A stretch of 13,383 bases of DNA. Source: UBA11373 sp035291545. Lineage in GTDB: Bacteria > Actinomycetota > Acidimicrobiia > Spongiisociales > UBA11373. Made by a program: the position numbers and the translations under genes. Numbering within the stretch: position 1 is the stretch's first letter; the number at the start of each line of letters is the position of its first letter. Positions 7,100 to 12,650 of this stretch are shown piece by piece. The stretch is taken from contig DATDRW010000036.1 of the NCBI GenBank assembly GCA_035291545.1, positions 1-13,383 on the forward strand, in the 5' to 3' direction. Under the pieces are notes generated by a model that was not told the origin of the DNA, ran no database searches, and saw only the letters and a program-made list of their open reading frames with translations.

Positions 7100-7122
7100 C
7101 AGTCGAGGAGGAGATTCGTCGT

Positions 7123-7488
7123 ATGGCAACTGCAACCAAGAAGCGGGCCCCGACCAAGAAGCGGGCCGCGATCAAGAAATCGGCCCCGAGGGGCAGGGCC
7201 AGACACCTCAACCCGTTGGGCGACCGCGTGGTCGTCAAGCCGCGGGAGGAGTTCGAGGCCCGCACCGCGAGTGGTCTGGTCATCCCGGACACCGCAAAAG
7301 AGAAGCCCCAGCTCGGTGAGGTCATCGCCGTCGGCCCCGGGGAGTTCCAGGATGGGGAGCGCATTCCCATGGACATCAAGGCGGGCGACACCGTCGTCTA
7401 CTCGAAGTACGGGGGCACCGAGGTCAAGTACGAGGGCGAAGAGTTCCTCATCCTCTCGGCCCGCGACGTGCTCGCCGTCATCCGCTGA
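7123..7488 (+). CDS. groES: Co-chaperonin GroES with basic N-terminal extension
   Basis: GroES is the 10-kDa heptameric lid of the GroEL folding chamber. The core from about residue 28 (HLNPLGDRVVV...) is standard, including the mobile loop ARTASGLVIPD, the KEKPQLGEVIAVGPG segment and the C-terminal EEFLILSARDVLAVI. The chain has 121 residues instead of about 97 because of roughly 26 extra N-terminal residues. These contain eleven Lys/Arg, no acidic residue and three hexads KKRAPT, KKRAAI and KKSAPR, encoded by three 18-bp units at 7138-7191. The ATG at 7123 follows GAGGAGGAG (7105-7113) with 9 nt spacing, and no ATG, GTG or TTG lies in frame between it and the core, so the extension is not a start-site error. 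Expression is probably under HrcA. Confidence 0.93.
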   Translation: MATATKKRAPTKKRAAIKKSAPRGRARHLNPLGDRVVVKPREEFEARTASGLVIPDTAKEKPQLGEVIAVGPGEFQDGERIPMDIKAGDTVVYSKYGGTEVKYEGEEFLILSARDVLAVIR

Positions 7489-7510
7489 GCCCTGAGGAGG
7501 AATTCACAGC

Positions 7511-9145
7511 ATGCCTGCAAAGGAACTTCGATTCGACGAAGAGGCCCGTCGTGGCCTCGAGGCCGGCGTCGACAAGCTGGCCAACGTAATCAAGGTGACC
7601 CTCGGCCCCAAGGGCCGCAACGTCGTCCTGGAGAAGAAGTGGGGCTCGCCCACGATCACCAACGACGGGTACACGATCGCCAAGGAGATCGAGCTCGAGG
7701 ACCCATGGGAGAACATGGGCGCTCAGCTCGCCAAGGAAGTCGCCACCAAGACCAACGACGTAGCCGGTGACGGAACGACGACGGCCACCGTGCTCGCTCA
7801 AGCGATGGTCCACGAGGGCCTGCGCAATGTGGCCGCCGGCGCCAACCCGATGGAGCTCCGCCTCGGCATGGCCGCCGCGGTCGAAAAGGTGGTCGAGTTC
7901 ATCGCGTCGACAGCCGTGTCGATCAAGGCTACCGACAGCGAGAAGATCGCGTTCGTCGCCGCCAACTCGGCTGCAGACGAGCTCGTGGGTCAAAGGCTCG
8001 CCGAGGCCATGAAGAGGGTCGGCAACGAGGGTGTCATCACCGTCGAAGACAGCCAGACCTTCGGCATTGATCTCGAATTTACCGAGGGGATGCAGTTCGA
8101 CAAGGGATACATTTCGCCGTACTTCATCACCGACGCCGACCGCCAGGAGTCGGTGCTGCAGGACGTGTACGTCCTCGTGGCGAACCTGAAGATCACTGCG
8201 GTCCACGACCTGCTCCCCGTGCTGGAGAAGGTGATGCAGGCCGGCAAGCCGCTGGCCGTCATCGCCGAGGACGTCGAGGGCGAGGCGCTGGCCACGCTGG
8301 TGGTCAACCGTCTCCGCGGCACCTTCCAGTCCGTGGCCGTCAAGGCCCCCGGGTTCGGTGAGCGCCGCAAGGCAATGCTCCAGGACATCGCCATCCTCAC
8401 GGGTGCCACGGTGATCTCGGAGGAGGTCGGGCTCAAGCTCGACGGCGTCACGGTGGACATGCTGGGCAAGGCCCGCAAGTTCGTCGTCTCCAAGGACAAC
8501 ACCACGATCGTCGAGGGTGCCGGCAGCAAGGCGGACGTCGACTCACGGATCAAGCAGATCCGTCGTGAGATCGAGAACTCGGACTCGGACTGGGACAAGG
8601 AGAAGCTGCAGGAGCGTCTCGCCAAATTGGCCGGCGGCGTCGCCGTCATCAAGGTGGGAGCCGCCACCGAGGTGGAGCTCAAGGAGAAGAAGCACCGTAT
8701 CGAGGACGCCATCCAGGCGACCCGGGCCGCGGTCGAAGAGGGCATCGTCCCCGGCGGGGGCGTTGCCCTGCTCCGGGCCCAGGCCATCCTCGACAAGATG
8801 CGCGGCGGCACCGACGACGAGAAGACCGGCCGCGGCATCGTGCGCAAGGCGCTCGAGGAGCCGCTGCGGCAGATCGCCTTCAATGCCGGGTACGAGGGTG
8901 GAGTCATCGTCGAGCGGGTGCGCGCCCTCACCGGGGGCAACGGCTTTAACGCCGCCACCGGTGAGTACGAAGACCTGGTGAAGGCTGGCATCGCCGACCC
9001 CGCCAAGGTCACCCGGTCGACGCTGCAGAACGCGGCGTCGATTGCGGCGCTGCTGATCACCACCGAGGCCCTGATCGCGGAGAAGAAGGAAGACAAGCCG
9101 AGCCCGCCGATGCCCGGCGGTGGCGGCGGCGACATGGACTTCTAG
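7511..9145 (+). CDS. groEL: Chaperonin GroEL (60 kDa, Hsp60)
   Basis: GroEL forms the double-ring ATP-dependent folding chamber that works with GroES. The 544-residue chain is the usual length. Seen are the nucleotide-site LGPKGRNVVLEKKWG, the catalytic D87 in GDGTTTATVLAQ, the apical segment EGMQFDKGYISPYF, the KAPGFGERRKAML signature, VEEGIVPGGGVALLRA and the C-terminal GGGGGDMDF. The tail is Gly-rich with few GGM repeats. The ATG at 7511 follows AGGAGG at 7495-7500, and the gap to groES is 22 nt, so both share the CIRCE-controlled transcript. Codons are strongly biased, with many AAG and C-ending codons, in line with high expression. A strong hairpin terminator follows 26 nt after the stop. 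Confidence 0.97.
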   Translation: MPAKELRFDEEARRGLEAGVDKLANVIKVTLGPKGRNVVLEKKWGSPTITNDGYTIAKEIELEDPWENMGAQLAKEVATKTNDVAGDGTTTATVLAQAMVHEGLRNVAAGANPMELRLGMAAAVEKVVEFIASTAVSIKATDSEKIAFVAANSAADELVGQRLAEAMKRVGNEGVITVEDSQTFGIDLEFTEGMQFDKGYISPYFITDADRQESVLQDVYVLVANLKITAVHDLLPVLEKVMQAGKPLAVIAEDVEGEALATLVVNRLRGTFQSVAVKAPGFGERRKAMLQDIAILTGATVISEEVGLKLDGVTVDMLGKARKFVVSKDNTTIVEGAGSKADVDSRIKQIRREIENSDSDWDKEKLQERLAKLAGGVAVIKVGAATEVELKEKKHRIEDAIQATRAAVEEGIVPGGGVALLRAQAILDKMRGGTDDEKTGRGIVRKALEEPLRQIAFNAGYEGGVIVERVRALTGGNGFNAATGEYEDLVKAGIADPAKVTRSTLQNAASIAALLITTEALIAEKKEDKPSPPMPGGGGGDMDF

Positions 9146-9171
9146 GCGCAGCCGCCTCGAAGCAGCAGTCT

Positions 9172-9206
9172 GGGGGCGGCCCGAAGGGGTCGCCCCCCTC
9201 TGTTTC
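9172..9206 (+). terminator. Hairpin terminator after groEL
   Basis: Bases 9172-9182 pair with 9187-9197 to form an 11-bp GC-rich stem with one G-T pair and a GAAG tetraloop. It is followed by CTCTGTTT, a weak T-rich tract, which fits an intrinsic-type terminator of a GC-rich genome. It lies 26 nt after the groEL stop, ahead of a convergent gene. Confidence 0.75.
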
Positions 9207-9209
9207 CGG

Positions 9210-9268
9210 AAGATTGCAGATTGCAGATTGCTTGTTTCTTCTGCTGTCTGCCATCCGCTATCTGCTAT
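9210..9268. repeat. Heptad-repeat inverted repeat, copy 2
   Basis: This is a diverged relative of the element at 6925-6984. The left arm (9210-9231) shares 22 identical bases of GATTGCA heptads with copy 1, and the right arm shares the 15-mer CTGCTGTCTGCCATC and then departs (CCGCTATCTGCTATC). The arms are again complementary in blocks broken every seventh base. It lies between the convergent groEL and acetyltransferase genes, just after the groEL terminator, and its right end runs 4 bases past the start of the acetyltransferase stop codon at 9265. Confidence 0.72.
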
Positions 9269-9873
9269 CCCTCCTCCACCCACCCCTGTTCGATCCACCG
9301 CGGGAGTTCTTGCCGGAATTCATCCTCGAGCATCGCCCACAGGGTGTGATCGAGCCACTCCCCGTGGACCAGGACCTCCTTGCGAAGCAGTCCCTCCTGG
9401 GTGTAGCCGAGCTTCTCGGCCACCCGTTCGCTGCCACGGTTACCGACGGCGATCCGCAGCGTGATGCGGTGCATGTCGAGTTCCTCGAAACCGACGCGGG
9501 TGACCCGCGCCGTCGCCTCGGTGGCGACGCCCGTCCGCGTCGCCGACGAGCGGACCCAGTAGCCGATCTCGCCCGAGCGTTCCCGGCGCGAGGTCGGCCA
9601 CACCGAGATGTTGCCGAGGTGACCGGCGGGATCGGATCGGTCCCGGATGCCGAAGTCGAACGCGCGGCCCTCCACCCACGCCGTTCCGGATTCTCGGATG
9701 AACCGGATTGCCTCGAGGCGGCCGTAGCCGGCGTGCGCCCAGGGGAGCCATTTGGCGAGTTCCGGCCACGAATCGTGGACCGATTCCCACAGCGATTCCA
9801 CGTCGCGACGCCGGAACGGTCGGAGTGCCAGCCGCGGGGTCGTCCTGGTCTGCGTGTTGATCCCCCGCGACAT
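9265..9873 (-). CDS. GNAT acetyltransferase, RimJ/RimL-like
   Basis: This is a 202-residue acetyltransferase of the Acetyltransf_3 / RimJ-RimL type, expected to use acetyl-CoA on a protein N-terminus or a small amine. Seen are the N-terminal RLALRPFRRRDVESL, the GEIGYWVRSSATRTG segment running into VATEA (pyrophosphate-binding motif A), and the family block from LDMHRITLRI through GNRGSERVAEKLGY and QEG. The substrate cannot be told; family members acetylate ribosomal proteins, antibiotics or amino-acid derivatives. The ATG at 9873 is chosen over the longer ORF up to 10041 because homology begins near RLALRPF and a TAGGCT box lies 7 nt upstream. It is convergent with groEL and divergent from the Nudix gene. 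Confidence 0.87.
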   Translation of the reverse strand: MSRGINTQTRTTPRLALRPFRRRDVESLWESVHDSWPELAKWLPWAHAGYGRLEAIRFIRESGTAWVEGRAFDFGIRDRSDPAGHLGNISVWPTSRRERSGEIGYWVRSSATRTGVATEATARVTRVGFEELDMHRITLRIAVGNRGSERVAEKLGYTQEGLLRKEVLVHGEWLDHTLWAMLEDEFRQELPRWIEQGWVEEG

Positions 9874-9880
9874 GGCGGCG

Positions 9881-9886
9881 AGCCTA
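9881..9886 (-). promoter_or_regulatory. Leaderless-type -10 box (TAGGCT) of the acetyltransferase gene
   Basis: On the minus strand TAGGCT stands 7 nt before the ATG at 9873, and no Shine-Dalgarno sequence is present, so the transcript probably begins at the start codon. Its -10 is only 6 bp away from the -10 of the divergent Nudix gene. Confidence 0.5.
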
Positions 9887-9892
9887 TCGCCG

Positions 9893-9898
9893 TACCAT
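9893..9898 (+). promoter_or_regulatory. Leaderless-type -10 box (TACCAT) of the Nudix gene
   Basis: TACCAT lies 6 nt before the ATG at 9905 and is the same hexamer as before nnr. No Shine-Dalgarno sequence is present. The expected -35 region would fall at about 9870-9875, inside the start of the divergent acetyltransferase gene. Confidence 0.5.
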
Positions 9899-9904
9899 GC
9901 CCTG

Positions 9905-10456
9905 ATGCCTGCACGCTGGGAGGCGCTGTCCGCGCTTCCTCCGGTCTCGGCCGTCCCGGGGACGAAGGCCGCGGTGCTCGTTCCCGTGTACGAGGCCGAC
10001 GGGAGGTTGCGGCTCATCATGACCAGGCGTCCCGTCGACATGCGGAGTCATCCCGGCGACGTCGTGTTCCCCGGCGGGATGATCGACCCCGCCGACGCCG
10101 GACCGGTGGACACCGCGCTGCGGGAGGCGGCCGAGGAGGTGGGTCTCGGCCGGGACGATGTCGTCCAGATCCTGGGCGGGCTCACTCCGGTGCACACCAG
10201 GTCTGTGACCATGCGGATCGTACCCGTCGTGGCCCGGGTGCACCGTCCCGCCACGCTGGTGGCGCAGCCGGAGGAGGTGTCGGCGATCCTCGAACCCTCG
10301 ATCGATGAGCTGCTCGACGACGACCGGTGGCAGAGCCGGTTCTGGGGCCCCGGCCGGCATATGTGGTTCTACCAGTTCCCCGAGGGCGTCCTCTGGGGGG
10401 CTACGGCGATGATGGTGCGGGAGCTGCTCGGGTACTTCCGGCGCGACGTAGCCTGA
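9905..10456 (+). CDS. Nudix hydrolase, NudL / CoA pyrophosphatase type
   Basis: This 183-residue Nudix protein is expected to cleave a diphosphate such as that of coenzyme A. The UPF0035-type signature typical of NudL-like CoA pyrophosphatases is clear: LIMTRRPVDMRSHPGDVVFPGG at about residues 38-58, then REAAEEVGL at 73-81 with E77 and E78 as probable metal ligands. The spacing inside the Nudix box follows the NudL form rather than the strict G(x5)E consensus. The later GVLWGATAMMVRELL segment also fits. The ATG at 9905 is supported by the adjacent TACCAT box; the frame is open to 9752 but that part is shadow of the opposite-strand gene. The substrate is inferred from family only. Confidence 0.88.
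   Translation: MPARWEALSALPPVSAVPGTKAAVLVPVYEADGRLRLIMTRRPVDMRSHPGDVVFPGGMIDPADAGPVDTALREAAEEVGLGRDDVVQILGGLTPVHTRSVTMRIVPVVARVHRPATLVAQPEEVSAILEPSIDELLDDDRWQSRFWGPGRHMWFYQFPEGVLWGATAMMVRELLGYFRRDVA
10449..10454 (+). promoter_or_regulatory. Leaderless-type -10 box (TAGCCT) of the Fur-family gene
   Basis: TAGCCT stands 6 nt before the GTG at 10461 and overlaps the last codons of the Nudix gene. No Shine-Dalgarno sequence precedes the GTG. The regulator may thus have its own promoter although only 4 nt separate it from the upstream gene. Confidence 0.45.
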
Positions 10457-10460
10457 CGCC

Positions 10461-10883
10461 GTGCATGTATCTGCCGACGAACTCGTCGCCGCCCTCCGCA
10501 GCGCCGGACTCCGGGCGACGGCACCACGGCGGGCGGTGTGCCGGGTGGTGGCCGAGTCCCACGGCGAGCACTTGACGGCGTCGGTGATCACGGACCGGCT
10601 CCGCGGAGCGGCCGACCAGTCCACGGTGTACCGAACCCTCGACGCCCTCGAGGTCGCCGGGGTGCTCACCCATACCCACCTCGGCCACGGGCCTTCCGTG
10701 TACCACCTCGCCGGCGACCCACCCCATCAGCATCTCGTCTGTGAGCGGTGCGGCACCGCGGTCGAGGTCGGTGCCGCCGACCTGGAGCGTGCCGTGGCGG
10801 CGATCACGGCCCGGAGCGGGTTTGTCCTCGACCCGGGCCATTTCGCCCTCTCGGGTCTTTGTGCCCGCTGCGCCAAACGCTGA
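10461..10883 (+). CDS. Fur-family metalloregulator, probably Nur-like (nickel-responsive)
   Basis: This is a dimeric metal-dependent DNA-binding repressor of 140 residues with a winged helix (about 1-82) and a C-terminal dimerisation domain. The recognition-helix signature STVYRTLDALEVAGV and two CxxC zinc sites (C94/C97 and C134/C137) are present. The segment THTHLGHGPSVYHLA followed by HQHLVC and HFALSGLCARC closely resembles Streptomyces coelicolor Nur as I recall it. Nur nickel-site residues H70, H72 and H126 would correspond to H71, H73 and H127 here. Of the second site (H33, H86, H88, H90), H37, H89 and H91 appear kept, while the H86 equivalent is Pro or Asp. It sits directly before a Ni/Co transporter operon with a Nur-like box. 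A Zur or general Fur role is the alternative. The GTG start fits the TAGCCT box. Confidence 0.85.
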   Translation: MHVSADELVAALRSAGLRATAPRRAVCRVVAESHGEHLTASVITDRLRGAADQSTVYRTLDALEVAGVLTHTHLGHGPSVYHLAGDPPHQHLVCERCGTAVEVGAADLERAVAAITARSGFVLDPGHFALSGLCARCAKR

Positions 10884-10889
10884 ACCGGG

Positions 10890-10895
10890 TATCCT
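10890..10895 (+). promoter_or_regulatory. -10 box (TATCCT) of the cbiM operon
   Basis: TATCCT begins 6 nt after the regulator stop codon. Transcription would start near 10902, inside the inverted repeat at 10898-10914, leaving a short leader that holds the Shine-Dalgarno. No clear -35 element is visible. Confidence 0.45.
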
Positions 10896-10897
10896 TG

Positions 10898-10914
10898 TTG
10901 CGAACCATTCGCAG
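10898..10914 (+). promoter_or_regulatory. Putative Nur-type operator of the Ni/Co transporter operon
   Basis: TTGCGA-ACCAT-TCGCAG contains a perfect dyad, TGCGAA-CCA-TTCGCA (10899-10913). The TTGCnn-N5-nnGCAA layout is that of the Streptomyces Nur box (tTGCaa-N5-ttGCAA, as recalled from the literature); the last base is G instead of A. It overlaps the predicted transcription start of cbiM, where a bound repressor would block transcription. The nearest candidate regulator is the Fur-family gene ending 14 nt upstream. Confidence 0.6.
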
Positions 10915-10923
10915 GAGGCCCTG

Positions 10924-11586
10924 ATGCACATCCCCGACGGAGTGATCAACGCCACCACCTCGGCGGGCTTCGGAGCGGTGGCCGCGGGCGGGTTCGGGTT
11001 GGCGGTGCGCCGGACCCGCGACACGCTGAACGATCGCCAGGTGCCCATGGCAGCGCTCACCGCCGCATTCGTGTTCGCCGCCCAGATGGTCAACTTCCCG
11101 GTGATCGCCGGCATGAGCGGGCACCTGCTCGGCGGGGTGCTGGCCGCGGTTCTGGTCGGCCCGGCGGCCGGGATGCTGGTGATCACCGTGGTGCTGGTGG
11201 TGCAGGCGTTGGTTTTTGCCGACGGCGGTCTCACCGCTCTGGGCCTCAACATCGTCAACATGGGCGTCGTCGGCGCCATCGGCGGGTACGTCGTGTACCG
11301 GGTGCTTCGCCGGGTGCTGCCCGATCGCCCCGGAACGGTGGCGACCGCAGCCGGGATCGCCGCATTCGTGTCGGTACCCCTGGCTGCGATGGGGTTCGTG
11401 ATCCAGTTCGCCATCGGGGGGACCGCCGACGTGTCCCTGGGGGCGGTGCTCACCGCCATGCTGGGGACCCATGTGCTGATCGGCATTGGGGAGGGCGTGA
11501 TCACCGGCCTCGTGGTGGGTGCGGTGATGACCAGCCGCCCCGATGTCGTTCCCGGCGTTCGCCCTCGGGCTGCCGTGGAGGTGTGA
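10924..11586 (+). CDS. cbiM: Nickel/cobalt ECF transporter substrate-binding membrane protein CbiM/NikM
   Basis: CbiM/NikM is the integral membrane S-component that captures Ni2+ or Co2+ for an energy-coupling-factor transporter. The chain has 220 residues and about six to seven hydrophobic segments. The N-terminus MHIPDG is the family hallmark; in NikM structures the N-terminal amine, H2 and H67 bind the metal, and here H2 and H67 (MSGHLLGG) are at exactly these positions. LNIVNMGVVG and GTHVLIGIGEGVITG are further signatures. The ATG at 10924 follows GCAGGAGG (10911-10918) by 5 nt; any other start would destroy the metal site. Sequence alone does not separate Ni from Co, but the Nur-like regulator favours nickel. 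Confidence 0.95.
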   Translation: MHIPDGVINATTSAGFGAVAAGGFGLAVRRTRDTLNDRQVPMAALTAAFVFAAQMVNFPVIAGMSGHLLGGVLAAVLVGPAAGMLVITVVLVVQALVFADGGLTALGLNIVNMGVVGAIGGYVVYRVLRRVLPDRPGTVATAAGIAAFVSVPLAAMGFVIQFAIGGTADVSLGAVLTAMLGTHVLIGIGEGVITGLVVGAVMTSRPDVVPGVRPRAAVEV

Positions 11587-11588
11587 CC

Positions 11589-11900
11589 GTGGATCGTTCG
11601 TTCCGTCGCTTTCTCGTGGTCGGGTTCCTCGCCGCGATGCTGGTGGCGGTGGTGGTGAGCCAGTTCGCCTCGAGTGATCCCGACGGGCTCGAATACGTGG
11701 TAGAGGATGAGGGATTCATCGACCAGGCCCGCGAGCACGATCTCGCCGACACCGCCCTCGCCGACTACGGCGACGGGTTCACCGGCAACTCGGCGCTCGA
11801 CACCACCGTCGCCGGGTTGGTCGGTGTGACCGTGACGGCGGTCGTGGGGTGGGGGTTGTTCCGCCTCGTCCGCCACCGCCACCTCGACCGCGCCACCTGA
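11589..11900 (+). CDS. PDGLE-domain Ni/Co transport accessory membrane protein
   Basis: This small protein of 103 residues has two predicted membrane helices (about 8-26 and 73-93) and a 45-residue extracytoplasmic loop. The loop begins with SSDPDGLEYVVEDEGF, with PDGLE at residues 31-35, the defining motif of the PDGLE family that takes the place of CbiN/NikN in many Ni/Co ECF transporters. It probably helps CbiM load metal. The GTG at 11589 is preferred because GGAGG at 11577-11581 is then 7 nt upstream; an alternative GTG at 11583 would give a 4-nt overlap with cbiM but would almost abut the Shine-Dalgarno. The stop is immediately followed by the cbiQ start. Confidence 0.88.
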   Translation: MDRSFRRFLVVGFLAAMLVAVVVSQFASSDPDGLEYVVEDEGFIDQAREHDLADTALADYGDGFTGNSALDTTVAGLVGVTVTAVVGWGLFRLVRHRHLDRAT

Positions 11901-12650
11901 GTGGCCGGAGGTCACGCCCACGCGTTGTATCGGCACGGGCACTCGCCGGTGCATCGGCTCGCTCCCCAGGTGAAGATCGTCGCCACCTTCGGCTTCGTGG
12001 TGGCGGTGGTGGTCACGCCACGGGAGGCGATGTGGGCGTTTGCACTCCACGCGGTGCTGGTGGTCGCGACGCTCGCCGCGGCTCGCATCCCGTTCGGGTT
12101 TGCGGCCCGCCGACTGCTCGTGCTCGCTCCGTTTCTCATCGCGGTGGCGACGTTGCCGCTGCTGGGGCCGCCTCCCGATCTCGCCTGGGGTCTGTCGCGG
12201 TCGGGGCTGTGGAGCGCCTGGAACATCACCGCCAAGGCGCTCCTGGGCACCCTGGCGTCGATCTGCCTGGCGGCCACCACCGAGGCCCCCGACCTGGTAA
12301 CCGGCCTGGAGCGCCTGCGGGTGCCGCGGGTGGTGACCGCCATCATGGGATTCACCGTCCGGTACCTCGACGTGGTCGTAGACGACGTGGCGCGCATGAA
12401 CGTGGCCATGCGTTCCCGGGGCTACCGGCCGCGTTGGCTCGGCGGCGTGGGGCCCTTTGCCCGCTCCGTCGGTGGTCTGTTCGTCCGTTCGTTCGAGCGC
12501 GGTGAGCGCGTCTACCTGGCGATGGTGTCCCGGGGCTACGCCGGGCAAATGCCGGCCACGCCGGGGGCGATCACGGCGTCGTGGCTCCCTGCGGTCGTGG
12601 TGATCCTCACGGCGTGGTGTGTTGCCGCCGGGGCGTTGGTGTTGCGATGA
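11901..12650 (+). CDS. cbiQ: ECF transporter transmembrane T-component CbiQ
   Basis: CbiQ is the T-component that links the metal-binding CbiM to the CbiO ATPases and transmits ATP-driven movement. The 249-residue protein has several hydrophobic helices (about 24-60, 66-85, 95-120 and 225-248) and the two conserved coupling motifs AMRSRG (169-174) and AMVSRG (207-212) that contact the ATPase grooves. The N-terminus contains five His within residues 5-18; the YRHGHSPVHRLAPQVKI part is family-typical, while H5 and H7 are extra. The GTG at 11901 directly abuts the previous stop. Its stop overlaps the cbiO start (ATGA). Confidence 0.93.
   Translation: MAGGHAHALYRHGHSPVHRLAPQVKIVATFGFVVAVVVTPREAMWAFALHAVLVVATLAAARIPFGFAARRLLVLAPFLIAVATLPLLGPPPDLAWGLSRSGLWSAWNITAKALLGTLASICLAATTEAPDLVTGLERLRVPRVVTAIMGFTVRYLDVVVDDVARMNVAMRSRGYRPRWLGGVGPFARSVGGLFVRSFERGERVYLAMVSRGYAGQMPATPGAITASWLPAVVVILTAWCVAAGALVLR

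Noticed and set aside
7072..7122. Earlier TTG start for groES at 7072
   Set aside because: It would begin inside the leader inverted repeat and has no ribosome-binding site, while the ATG at 7123 has a strong one 9 nt upstream.
7990..9135. 381-codon minus-strand frame opposite groEL
   Set aside because: Ser/Ala/Pro-rich mirror of groEL codons, a known artefact of highly biased genes.
10401..12548. 715-codon open frame on the minus strand opposite the regulator and cbiM-cbiQ genes
   Set aside because: It lies opposite well-identified genes, and its composition (rich in His, Arg, Gly and Pro) is that of a frame mirrored from GC-rich codons. No domain or ribosome-binding site is seen.
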